NCBI RefSeq assembly: GCF_002005105.1
Contig: NZ_MSCV01000011.1
Coordinates: 1 to 64,000 of the forward strand
Length of the DNA: 64,000 nt
Source: Methylocaldum sp. 14B
GTDB taxonomy: Bacteria > Pseudomonadota > Gammaproteobacteria > Methylococcales > Methylococcaceae
Direction of reading: 5' to 3'
The translations under genes were made by a program, and so were the position numbers. The notes beneath the pieces are model-generated. The model had not been told where the DNA came from. It searched no databases and saw nothing but the letters and a program-made list of their open reading frames with translations. Of this stretch, positions 27,786 to 36,059 are shown in pieces; position 1 is the stretch's first letter, and the number at the start of each line of letters is the position of its first letter.

Positions 27786-29770
27786 GCGAAACCCAGTATT
27801 CCGTCGGCATCGACCTCGGCACGACCAACAGCGTCGTGTCCTATGTCGATCTCAGCCAGTGCGACGGCGAAAAAGCGCCGATCGAGGTTTTGGATATCCC
27901 GCAATTGACGTCGCCCGGTACGGTCGGCGAAAAAAGGCAGTTGCCTTCGTTTCTTTACCAGGCTCACGAGGCCGAGCTCGCACCGAGCGACATCGTGTTG
28001 CCCTGGAACGAACATCCGGAAGCCATCGTCGGTGACCTGGCAAGGCAACTCGGCGGCAAAACGCCCATCCGGCTGGTAAGCAGCGCCAAGAGCTGGCTAT
28101 CTCACAGCGGCGTCGATTGCCGCGCGCCAATTCTGCCCGTTCAGTCACCGGAGGAAGTAAAGCGCGTTTCGCCTCTTCAAGCGTCGATCGAATATCTCCG
28201 CCACATGCGTGACGCATGGAACGACCGCTATCCCGACGCGCCCCTGAGCGAGCAGGAACTGGTGATCACCGTACCGGCGTCCTTTGATCCGGCGGCTCGG
28301 GAACTGACCGTGGAAGCCGCCCACGCCGTGGGCCTGCGCCAGGCCATTCTGCTCGAGGAGCCGCAGTCGGCGCTGTACAGCTGGATTCAGACCAGCGAAG
28401 GAAAATGGCGCGAGCAGGTCAAGCCGGGCGACATCATTCTCGTCGTGGACGTAGGCGGCGGTACCACCGATTTGTCGCTGATCGCCGTGACCGAGGAGGA
28501 AGGCAATCTGATCCTCAACCGCGTCGCCATCGGCGATCACATTCTCCTCGGCGGGGACAACATGGACCTCGCCTTGGCTTATGTCTTGAAAATGAAGCTC
28601 GAAGCCGAGGGCAAACGGCTGGAACCTTGGCAGATCCAGGCACTCATGCACGGCTGCCGGGACGCCAAGGAATCCTTGCTGTCCGACTCGGATACCGACG
28701 AAGTCGCCGTCGTCGTCCCCAGCCGCGGTTCGTCGCTCATCGGCGGCACGCTGCGTACCAGCCTGACCCGCGACGAGGTCGGACGTACCCTGGTCGAAGG
28801 CTTCTTTCCGAAGGTGCAAATCACAGACCGTCCTGCCGTTCAGGCTCGCACCGGTCTGACCACCCTGGGCCTTCCGTATGCCAAGGACGCACGGATCACC
28901 TGTCATCTCGCCGCCTTCCTGAGCCGACAGATCGGCGCGACCGGCGAATTGCAGGGATTCAACCTCCCTGCCGATGCCCAGTTCCTGCATCCGACCGCGC
29001 TGCTCCTCAACGGGGGTGTATTCAAGTCCGAGGCGCTCGAAAAGCGCTTGCTCGATGTACTCAATAGCTGGCTTCAGGCCGACGACGCACCGCATGCCCG
29101 ACTGCTGCACGGCGCCGACCTGGATCTAGCCGTGGCCCGTGGTGCCGCTTATTACGGCTATGTCCGCAAAGGTCGTGGGGTCCGCATCCGCGGCGGCACC
29201 GGTGCTGCCTATTACGTGGGCGTCGAGAGCGCCATGCCCGCCGTACCGGGCTTCGCCCCGCCGATCGAGGCCCTGTGCATCGCGCCTTTCGGCATGGAGG
29301 AAGGTACCGAGGCGGATCTGCCGCCTTACGAGTTCGGATTGGTCGTGGGCGAGCCAGTGCGCTTCCGTTTCTTCGCGTCCAACGTCCGCCGCGACGACGT
29401 GGTCGGCACGCGCCTCGACTACTGGTCGGAAGACGAAATGGAAGAACTGGACGAAATCGAGGTCACCTTGCCGGCAGAAGAGTACCAGGCGGGCGATGTG
29501 GTCCCGGTTCATTTGGCCGCCAGGGTCACCGAAGTGGGCACGCTGCAACTGGAAGCGGTCGCTAAGGACGGCGACAAACGCTGGAACGTCGAATTCGATG
29601 TCCGTGCAGGCGAAAAGCCCTTGCCGTCGGATGAAAATGTCGCACCGGAGGAACCGATCTTAGGCAATCTCTCCGAGCGGGCGACCGAAACCGCATCCGA
29701 CGAAGCAGCTTCGGAAGCACCTGGCGACGACGCTTCGGCCAAAAAAAGTTTTTGGTCTTTCAATAAATAA
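27782..29770 (+). CDS. Atypical Hsp70 family protein (first of pair)
   Basis: 662 residues from a GTG overlapping the DUF2760 stop. The actin-like ATPase domain is intact: phosphate 1 motif GIDLGTTNSVVSY (9-21), ITVPASFDPAARELT, phosphate 2 motif VVDVGGGTTDLSLI (about 220-233) and HPTALLLNGGVFKS for the adenosine site. The region after about 440 is not DnaK-like and ends in an acidic low-complexity tail without an EEVD. There is no DnaJ or GrpE gene nearby. Likely a specialised chaperone acting with the next gene and the DUF2760 protein; substrates unknown. Confidence 0.88.
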   Translation: MSETQYSVGIDLGTTNSVVSYVDLSQCDGEKAPIEVLDIPQLTSPGTVGEKRQLPSFLYQAHEAELAPSDIVLPWNEHPEAIVGDLARQLGGKTPIRLVSSAKSWLSHSGVDCRAPILPVQSPEEVKRVSPLQASIEYLRHMRDAWNDRYPDAPLSEQELVITVPASFDPAARELTVEAAHAVGLRQAILLEEPQSALYSWIQTSEGKWREQVKPGDIILVVDVGGGTTDLSLIAVTEEEGNLILNRVAIGDHILLGGDNMDLALAYVLKMKLEAEGKRLEPWQIQALMHGCRDAKESLLSDSDTDEVAVVVPSRGSSLIGGTLRTSLTRDEVGRTLVEGFFPKVQITDRPAVQARTGLTTLGLPYAKDARITCHLAAFLSRQIGATGELQGFNLPADAQFLHPTALLLNGGVFKSEALEKRLLDVLNSWLQADDAPHARLLHGADLDLAVARGAAYYGYVRKGRGVRIRGGTGAAYYVGVESAMPAVPGFAPPIEALCIAPFGMEEGTEADLPPYEFGLVVGEPVRFRFFASNVRRDDVVGTRLDYWSEDEMEELDEIEVTLPAEEYQAGDVVPVHLAARVTEVGTLQLEAVAKDGDKRWNVEFDVRAGEKPLPSDENVAPEEPILGNLSERATETASDEAASEAPGDDASAKKSFWSFNK

Positions 29771-29779
29771 TCCTGCAAA

Positions 29780-29802
29780 CCGCAGGGGCAATGCCCCTGC
29801 GG
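29780..29802 (+). promoter_or_regulatory. Intercistronic hairpin between the two Hsp70 genes
   Basis: A perfect 9-bp stem (29780-29788 with 29794-29802, CCGCAGGGG) has the loop CAATG, which contains the first in-frame ATG of the downstream gene. It could reduce readthrough, stabilise the upstream mRNA or hide that ATG. There is no T tract, so it is not called a terminator. Confidence 0.5.
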
Positions 29803-29814
29803 CCATCCTCACCC

Positions 29815-32607
29815 ATGCCCGCATCATCAAGCCAGACGCCTCGCTATCTTGTCGGCATCGATCTCGGCACGACCCACACCGTGGTCGCCCATGCAGACCT
29901 CACCAAAGGTACTCCGGCCGAAATCGAGCTTTTTCAAATCGACCAATTGGTTGCGCCGGGCGAAGTGGCGGCTGAACCGCTGCTGCCGTCTGTTCGCTAT
30001 CACGCATCGCCGGACGAACTGACCGTAGCGGACGTGCGATTGCCCTGGCCTTCTTCGGAGCCGGAGTCGGCTTATCGTCCGATCATCGGCAAGCTGGCGC
30101 GGATCTTGGGCTCGAAAAGCCAGGGACGTTTCGTGACCAGTGCCAAGAGCTGGCTGTCCCATGCCGCCGCGGACCGGACCGCCGCTATCCTCCCCTGGGG
30201 CGCGCCGGAGGAGATTCCGAAAATCTCTCCGGTCGAAGCCAGCGCGAGCTACCTCCGCCACGTGCGTTCGGCCTGGAATCATCACCATCCCGAGGCGCCA
30301 CTGGAAGAGCAGGAGATCGTGGTGACCGTACCGGCCTCATTCGACGAGGCCGCACGCACTCTAACGCTCGAAGCCACCCGGCTGGCCGGATTCGCGACAG
30401 TGCGCCTGCTCGAAGAGCCGCAAGCGGTCTGTTACGACTGGCTCTGGAACCACCGCCAGTCCTTACGTCAGCAGCTCGGCGGCGTGCGCTTGCTGCTGGT
30501 CTGCGACGTCGGCGGCGGCACCACGGACCTGACCTTGATCAAGGTCGAGCCAGGCGAGGACGAACCCAAGCTCACCCGTATCGCCGTCGGCAATCATCTG
30601 ATGCTGGGCGGGGATAACATCGATCTCACCTTGGCTCATCTTGCGGAACGCCGCCTGGTGGGCGAGGATCGAAAGCTGTCTGCGGCCGAGCTTTCCCAAC
30701 TGGTCGAACAATGCCGGTTAGCCAAGGAACGGCTGCTGGCTCCCGATGCGCCGGAAGCCGCGACCGTAACACTACTCGGCACGGGAGCCCGGCTCATCGG
30801 AGGCGCGCGCTCGGTCGAGCTGACCCGAAGCGAGGTCCATGGCATCGCTCTCGACGGTTTTTTCCCGATGGTGAGCCTCGCCGATCATCCCGACCGAAAA
30901 CGCAGCGGCGTCGTCGAATTCGGCCTGCCCTACGCCGCCGATCCCGCGATCAGCAAGCATCTGGCTGCTTTTCTGATTCACCACTTCGAAACTGCGCGAG
31001 AGGCCCTCGGATCGGACTCCGCCGACCCCATTCCCGATGCCGTTCTTCTCAACGGTGGCGTGTTCCGCAGCTCGACCATAGCCCAGCGTCTCGTAGAACT
31101 TGTGACGTTCTGGGGAAAACAACGCCCCGTCCTGCTCAAAAACGACCGTCCCGATCTGGCAGTAGCCTACGGCGCGGTAGCCTACGGACTCGCGCGGCGC
31201 GGCCATGCCGTTCAGCGCATAGGCGGCGGCTCGGCGCGCAGCTATTTTCTGGTGGTAGAAACCGGCCGGGACGAGATCCCCAAGGGTATCTGCATTCTGC
31301 CGCGGGGGACCGACGAGGGCCGGGAGATCGTGTTGACCGACCGCACCTTCCTGCTCAGGCTAGGACAACCGGTGCGTTTCAACCTGGCCTCAACCAGCGA
31401 GGACCGGCGTTTCCAGCCGGGAGACCTTGCCGAAATCGACGGAGACCGTTTCGTTCACTTGCCGCCCCTCGCTGCTGTCTTGGAGCGGGAAAGCGCACAA
31501 GGGCGAACGGAGCAAGCCGTGCAGATCGCCGCATCCCTAACCGAGGTCGGCACTCTCGATTTGCACTGCGTAGCAGCCGACGATCCCGACCGGCGATGGA
31601 GGATCGAGTTCCAATTGCGGCAGGCCGTCCCGCAGACGGTTTTGCCCGAAGCCCGGCACTACCCGCGCCTCGATGAAGCCGTCGAGAAAGTCCGCCTGGT
31701 GTTTGGGAAAAAAGCGAAAGCGGCCGACACCAAGCTGGTCAAAGGATTGCGCGGCGAACTTGAAAAGATTCTCGGACCGCGAGCGGATTGGGACACCGCC
31801 TTATTACGCGATTTGTTCGGCGCCCTGCTGGAAGGCCTGCCTCATCGGCGGCGATCGGCCGAGCACGAGCGCCTGTGGTTCAGCCTGACCGGATATTGCC
31901 TCCGTCCCGGATTCGGCTATCCCTTGGACGATTGGCGGGTTGAACAGGTCTTCGCGATTTACGGGCAAGGTCTGCAATTCGTCAACGAAATCCAGAACTG
32001 GACTGAATGGTGGACGTTCTGGCGCCGCCTGGCTGGCGGCTTGAACGAAAAGGCGCAGCTTTCGATATTCAAGGATGTGGCCGACTTCATCAATCCGGAA
32101 ACCGCCAAGCGCGGCAATCTCCCTGCCCTCGCCAAAAAGCGCAGCTATGAGGACATGGTGAGACTTGCGGCCGTACTGGAACGGCTCCCCGTATCCCAAA
32201 AGGCCGAATTGGGAAGCTGGCTTCTCCAGCGCCTGTCCAAGCCCAGCGAACCCGCCGAAAGCTGGTGGGCGCTAGGCCGCGTCGGTGCTCGCGTACCGTT
32301 CCACGGCAGCGTGCATAACGTGGTTTCCCGCGTCACGGCCGGGGAATGGCTGGCCCAGATCCTGAGCCGCGACTTCAAAAAAGAGCCGCATGCCGGCTTC
32401 GCCGCCGCTCTCATCGCGAGACTCAGCGGTGACCGGGAGCGTGACATCGATCCGGCGCTGAGGCAACGCGTCATCGAGCGGCTGAGAGTCGGCAAAGCGC
32501 CGGACTCCTGGATTGGCATGGTGTCCGAAGTAAAAGAACTTTCCGAAGCCGACGAAAAACGCATCTTCGGCGAGGCATTGCCCCCCGGCCTGAAGCTGAT
32601 TGCCTGA
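29815..32607 (+). CDS. Atypical Hsp70 family protein with DUF3731-like C-terminus (second of pair)
   Basis: 930 residues if translation starts at ATG 29815; an ATG at 29791 sits in the loop of a hairpin and is less likely, but neither has a clear ribosome site. The ATPase domain has GIDLGTTHTVVAHAD, VTVPASFDEAARTLT, LVCDVGGGTTDLTLI and DAVLLNGGVFRSS. After about residue 600 a long non-DnaK region follows (RLDEAVEKVRLVFGKKA, HRRRSAEHERLWFSLTGYCLRPGFG, IQNWTEWWTFWRRLAGGL), matching DUF3731. It shares about the same N-terminal architecture as the preceding gene, so the two are likely ancient paralogues working together. Confidence 0.88.
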   Translation: MPASSSQTPRYLVGIDLGTTHTVVAHADLTKGTPAEIELFQIDQLVAPGEVAAEPLLPSVRYHASPDELTVADVRLPWPSSEPESAYRPIIGKLARILGSKSQGRFVTSAKSWLSHAAADRTAAILPWGAPEEIPKISPVEASASYLRHVRSAWNHHHPEAPLEEQEIVVTVPASFDEAARTLTLEATRLAGFATVRLLEEPQAVCYDWLWNHRQSLRQQLGGVRLLLVCDVGGGTTDLTLIKVEPGEDEPKLTRIAVGNHLMLGGDNIDLTLAHLAERRLVGEDRKLSAAELSQLVEQCRLAKERLLAPDAPEAATVTLLGTGARLIGGARSVELTRSEVHGIALDGFFPMVSLADHPDRKRSGVVEFGLPYAADPAISKHLAAFLIHHFETAREALGSDSADPIPDAVLLNGGVFRSSTIAQRLVELVTFWGKQRPVLLKNDRPDLAVAYGAVAYGLARRGHAVQRIGGGSARSYFLVVETGRDEIPKGICILPRGTDEGREIVLTDRTFLLRLGQPVRFNLASTSEDRRFQPGDLAEIDGDRFVHLPPLAAVLERESAQGRTEQAVQIAASLTEVGTLDLHCVAADDPDRRWRIEFQLRQAVPQTVLPEARHYPRLDEAVEKVRLVFGKKAKAADTKLVKGLRGELEKILGPRADWDTALLRDLFGALLEGLPHRRRSAEHERLWFSLTGYCLRPGFGYPLDDWRVEQVFAIYGQGLQFVNEIQNWTEWWTFWRRLAGGLNEKAQLSIFKDVADFINPETAKRGNLPALAKKRSYEDMVRLAAVLERLPVSQKAELGSWLLQRLSKPSEPAESWWALGRVGARVPFHGSVHNVVSRVTAGEWLAQILSRDFKKEPHAGFAAALIARLSGDRERDIDPALRQRVIERLRVGKAPDSWIGMVSEVKELSEADEKRIFGEALPPGLKLIA

Positions 32608-32620
32608 TGCGGCGAAGTCC

Positions 32621-32651
32621 GTAGGATGCGCTGAACGAAGGGAAGCGCATC
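32621..32651. repeat. Short REP-like inverted repeat
   Basis: GATGCGCT (32625-32632) and AGCGCATC (32644-32651) are perfect inverted repeats preceded by GTAG. The form GTAGGATGCGCT-N11-AGCGCATC resembles short palindromic repeats scattered in many proteobacterial genomes. It lies just after the second Hsp70 gene and may aid mRNA stability or termination. Confidence 0.6.
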
Positions 32652-32796
32652 GTTAGCGATAAGCTGCCGGAGCCATAAAGCCGCCCATTCCCATTCAGCT
32701 TCCGTTCAGGAACAGAAGACTATCTTCATCCTGCCGGCAAATCTCACGGGTTTGAATCCGGCGCCAGTTTCGAGTTTTTGAACGGGGGATCAAGTC

Positions 32797-33261
32797 ATGA
32801 GACCGCTGAATAAAATCATAGCCCTAAGCACAATCGCCTTACTCGCCTTTGCATCGGGCGCGCGCGCCGACCGCGACCATTGGGGCCACGGCCATCATCG
32901 CGGCCACCACGATCATGGGTATCGTCACCATGGTCACTACGATCATGGACATCATCACCACGGCCATGATCATCACCGCCCGAGAGTGATTCACCATTAC
33001 TACGAGCCTGCGCCACGTTATTACCGGCCGCCGCGCGTGGTACATCGCCATATTCACCATTACCAGCCGCCGCGAGTCGTCTATCACGACGATTACCCTT
33101 CCTATTACGGCCGTAGCAGCGGTTTGTCCGGAGCCATACCGATCGTCGCGGGTGGCGTCCTCGGCGGCATGGTTGGAGAACAAGTCGGCTACGGCAATCA
33201 TGGCGCCATCATCGCCGGCTCGGTAGCCGGAGCCGTCTTGGGACACGAGATCGGCCACTGA
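32797..33261 (+). CDS. Exported His-rich glycine-zipper protein
   Basis: 154 residues; GGGGGA precedes the ATG. A signal peptide ends near GARA (24). Residues 25-90 are extraordinarily rich in His (with Asp, Gly, Tyr and Arg), in repeats such as HGHHRGHHDHGYRHHGH, a likely metal-binding segment. The C-terminus (about 108-154) is a glycine-zipper 2TM-type region (AIPIVAGGVLGGMVGEQVG, AIIAGSVAGAVLGHEIGH) as in SlyB/RcnB-associated outer-membrane proteins. It may buffer nickel, zinc or copper at the envelope; the metal is not predictable from sequence. A PepSY-like gene and a two-component system follow. Confidence 0.8.
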   Translation: MRPLNKIIALSTIALLAFASGARADRDHWGHGHHRGHHDHGYRHHGHYDHGHHHHGHDHHRPRVIHHYYEPAPRYYRPPRVVHRHIHHYQPPRVVYHDDYPSYYGRSSGLSGAIPIVAGGVLGGMVGEQVGYGNHGAIIAGSVAGAVLGHEIGH

Positions 33262-33404
33262 TCCAGGAACATCATTGACCCGTGGCTTGGTAGAGCCCGT
33301 TGTCGGTCTGGAAACGACAGTGTTATTCTGCGCTCACCTCAGTGCCGGGCGGCATTTTGCGGCCCGGCTCATACTTCGGAAACGCCCTAGTCGCATCGAG
33401 CCGC

Positions 33405-33701
33405 GTGATAAACAAACGCTTTTTGTCCTTCACCCTGGGCTGTTCGCTGCTGATGGCATTTCCGTCCTATTCACAGCCGCCGTTCGGTCCGGAGGGTTTG
33501 ATGACGCCGTTCATCGCGCGCCAGCCTCAGTTCGGGCCCGGCATAAGCCTAGACGAGGCTGTTCAGCGCATCCGGCGTGAAACCGGCGGTCGCATACTGG
33601 CTGCCGATACCATCAGAAATAACGGCACGATCACTTATCGCATCAAAGTGCTCATGCCGGACGGCCGCGTGCGCGTCTTCCATGTCGACGCCAACCGATG
33701 A
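33405..33701 (+). CDS. Small exported PepSY-like protein
   Basis: 98 residues if it starts at GTG 33405 (GAG nine bases upstream), which gives a tidy signal peptide (VINKRFLSFTLGCSLLMAF, cleavage near SYS). A TTG at 33300 would add 35 residues lacking signal character. The C-terminal part, SLDEAVQRIRRETGGRILAAD and YRIKVLMPDGRVRVFHVDA, has the PepSY pattern (helix then a short beta hairpin). Such proteins are commonly encoded just before PhoP/PhoQ-type regulators and may modulate the sensor or inhibit proteases in the periplasm. Confidence 0.75.
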   Translation: MINKRFLSFTLGCSLLMAFPSYSQPPFGPEGLMTPFIARQPQFGPGISLDEAVQRIRRETGGRILAADTIRNNGTITYRIKVLMPDGRVRVFHVDANR

Positions 33702-33816
33702 GACACCAAAGGCGCCAGTCCGGAATGATCGCTGCGGTTGGCTCCCGTGCCGAAACTCCGCTGCCACGAGTGATGTCGGCTAAGTCCCTCAAACAAGCTG
33801 CGTTCAAGCGAGTTTC

Positions 33817-34500
33817 ATGCGCCTACTGATCGTCGAAGATGAAACCGAGCTCCGCTCTCAGCTGAAGTCGCGCTTGCAAGCCCTCGGTTACGCTGTCGAC
33901 ACCGCGGCCGACGGCAAGGAAGCAGTTTTTATGGGAAACGAATATCCGTTCGATCTGGCTATCGTCGATTTAGGGCTGCCGCTGGTGTCCGGCATCGACG
34001 TCATCAGACATTGGCGCGCCGACGGCATCAACTTTCCGATTCTGATCCTCACCGCGCGCGACCGCTGGCAAGACAAGGTGGAAGGGCTGGACGCCGGAGC
34101 CGACGATTACCTGAGCAAACCCTTCCATTTCGAAGAACTGCTCGCCCGGACCAAGGCGCTGTTGAGGCGGTCCGCCGGCATCGCGCAATCCCTGCTGCGG
34201 TGCGGCCCTATCGTGCTCGATACCGGAGCACAGAGCGTACGTGTCGACGGCCAGCCGGTGGAGTTGACCGCGCAGGAATACAAGGTTCTCGAATATCTGA
34301 TGCTGAATACCGGCAAGGTCATCTCCAAAACGGCCCTAACCGAACACATCTACGACCAGGAATTCGATCTGGACAGCAACGTGATCGAAGTCTTCATCGC
34401 CAGGCTGCGTCGGAAACTCGATCCCCAGAACGTCCATCGCCCCATAGAGACGCTCCGCGGACGCGGCTACCGGTTTACCCTGGAACGCACGCCCGGATGA
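33817..34500 (+). CDS. OmpR/PhoP family response regulator
   Basis: 227 residues. Receiver domain 1-115 with acidic pocket E7/D8, phospho-acceptor D51 (IVDLGLP) and K101 (KPF). The C-terminal winged helix (about 130-225) has ELTAQEYKVLEYLMLNTGKVISK and the DSNVIEVFIARLRRKLD and RGRGYRF motifs of OmpR/PhoB DNA-binding domains. The stop overlaps the start of the downstream kinase gene by 4 nt. The closest look is PhoP/QseB-like; the signal is unknown. The PepSY-like gene upstream may belong to the same unit. Confidence 0.93.
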   Translation: MRLLIVEDETELRSQLKSRLQALGYAVDTAADGKEAVFMGNEYPFDLAIVDLGLPLVSGIDVIRHWRADGINFPILILTARDRWQDKVEGLDAGADDYLSKPFHFEELLARTKALLRRSAGIAQSLLRCGPIVLDTGAQSVRVDGQPVELTAQEYKVLEYLMLNTGKVISKTALTEHIYDQEFDLDSNVIEVFIARLRRKLDPQNVHRPIETLRGRGYRFTLERTPG

Positions 34501-35867
34501 CCTATTCCCTTCGGACGAGGGGACTGCTCGTCGCCAGTGTGGTGCTGATCGCCTTTCTCAGCGCAACCGGGCTGGTCCTCGACAAGGCCTTCCGCGACAG
34601 CGCAAAGGCGGCCATGCGCGACAGGCTGCAAGGGTTTGTCTATACCCTTCTGGCCGGCTCGGAACTCGATGCCCGAGGCGTCATGAAGGGCCCCGAAAAC
34701 CTGCATGAGCCTCGCTTCAATCAAACCGGGTCCGGGCTTTACGCCGACATCCGTCGAGGCAACCGCAAGCCGGATTGGCGATCCCCCTCCGCAGCGGGTA
34801 TTGAAATTCCCTCGACACTCACACCCCAGACCGGCACTGCCACATTCAGCAGCGCCGTATTGGAAGACGGCACGCCGGTTTATGTGCTCAGTTTCAGCGT
34901 ACTGTGGGAGGAAGAGGGGCGCAGAAGACCGGTTCGCTGCGTGTTTCGCGTGGCCGAGACCCTGGACGGATTCTACGCAGAAGTCAATCAATTCCGGCGC
35001 AGTCTCTGGAGCTGGCTCGGAGCCGCGGCGCTAGTGCTGCTACTGGTGCAAGGCGCTATTCTCCGCTGGGCGTTCTCGCCGCTCCGCCGGGTCGCGGCCG
35101 ACCTTTCGGCCATCGAGGCGGGCCATGCCGACAAACTCGTTGGCCAGTATCCGGAAGAACTGCGCGGACTGACCGACAACCTCAATGCTCTGTTGGAGAA
35201 TGCACAGTCCCACCTTGCCCGGTATCGGGATGCGCTGGGCGATCTCGCGCACAGCCTGAAAACCCCGCTCGCCGTGTTGCGCGGCGCCATCGAAAAACAG
35301 AATTCGGACGCCGACAGCGAAATCGGCGCGGTAGCCCAGGAACAGATCGACCGCATGACTCGAATTATCGAGTACCAACTGAAGCGAGCCGCCGCCTCCG
35401 GGCGAACCCACCTGACTCCGCCGGTCAGTGTCGCGGAAAAGTCCCGCCAAGTCGCGGCCGCACTGGCCAAGGTCTATGCCGAAAAACAGGTCGACTGCCG
35501 AATCATGGTCGAGGACGACGTCGTCTTTCACGGCGACGAGGGCGATTTGCTCGAGATCCTTGGGAACCTACTCGACAATGCCTTCAAGTGGTGTCGAAGC
35601 CGAGTCGAACTGAGCGCCCGGACGGTTTTGGAACCGCTGGGAACGAGCTCGCATCTCGAATTGCGGGTGGACGACGACGGCCCCGGAATTGCCGAAGATG
35701 TGGCCGAGCGCGTTACCCGCCGCGGTGAGCGCACCGATACCTCGGTGCCGGGACACGGCCTGGGCCTCGCCATCGTGGATTCCATCGTGCGGACCTATCT
35801 CGGCCAGCTCGTGATCGAGCGAAGCCCGCTCGGGGGGGCAGCAATCCTGATTCGGAATGTCGGCTAA
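34497..35867 (+). CDS. Sensor histidine kinase (PhoQ-like)
   Basis: 456 residues from ATG 34497, overlapping the regulator stop. Two membrane helices (about 8-28 and 172-190) flank a periplasmic sensor of about 140 residues. A HAMP-like segment follows, then the dimerisation helix with LGDLAHSLKTPLAVLRG (His252), N box ILGNLLDNAFKW, and G boxes DDDGPGI and GHGLGLAIVDSIV. The H-box and ATP-lid pattern resemble PhoQ, which senses Mg2+ and cationic peptides in enterics; that specific signal is not claimed here. It pairs with the regulator just upstream. Confidence 0.92.
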   Translation: MTYSLRTRGLLVASVVLIAFLSATGLVLDKAFRDSAKAAMRDRLQGFVYTLLAGSELDARGVMKGPENLHEPRFNQTGSGLYADIRRGNRKPDWRSPSAAGIEIPSTLTPQTGTATFSSAVLEDGTPVYVLSFSVLWEEEGRRRPVRCVFRVAETLDGFYAEVNQFRRSLWSWLGAAALVLLLVQGAILRWAFSPLRRVAADLSAIEAGHADKLVGQYPEELRGLTDNLNALLENAQSHLARYRDALGDLAHSLKTPLAVLRGAIEKQNSDADSEIGAVAQEQIDRMTRIIEYQLKRAAASGRTHLTPPVSVAEKSRQVAAALAKVYAEKQVDCRIMVEDDVVFHGDEGDLLEILGNLLDNAFKWCRSRVELSARTVLEPLGTSSHLELRVDDDGPGIAEDVAERVTRRGERTDTSVPGHGLGLAIVDSIVRTYLGQLVIERSPLGGAAILIRNVG

Positions 35868-35921
35868 CATGGTCCGCATCGAATAGTTCGATAAATTGTC
35901 TCGAATTCGATCTAATGAAAG

Positions 35922-36004
35922 GGTTATCCGGGCGCTCCCCGGATGACCGTTTGCGATTGGAAGGGCGGCTTCGGCGCTCCCGAAGACGCCGTTTGCGATT
36001 GGAA
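35922..36004. repeat. Hairpin-linker repeat array B
   Basis: Same family as the array at 11-128. An 11-pair hairpin (35922-35932 with 35938-35948, one G-U pair) with loop CGCTC is followed by linker GTTTGCGATTGGAAGGG (35949-35965), a second hairpin (35964-35974 with 35980-35990, one G-A mismatch, the same loop) and a partial linker GTTTGCGATTGGAA (35991-36004). The stems of the two hairpins differ completely yet stay paired. It lies 56 nt before the TelA-family start codon, in the probable leader or promoter region. Confidence 0.85.
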
Positions 36005-36059
36005 TGTGAATTCGCCTTTTACTCACTACTTTTTACCGTATTTTCATCCGGAGAAAACC

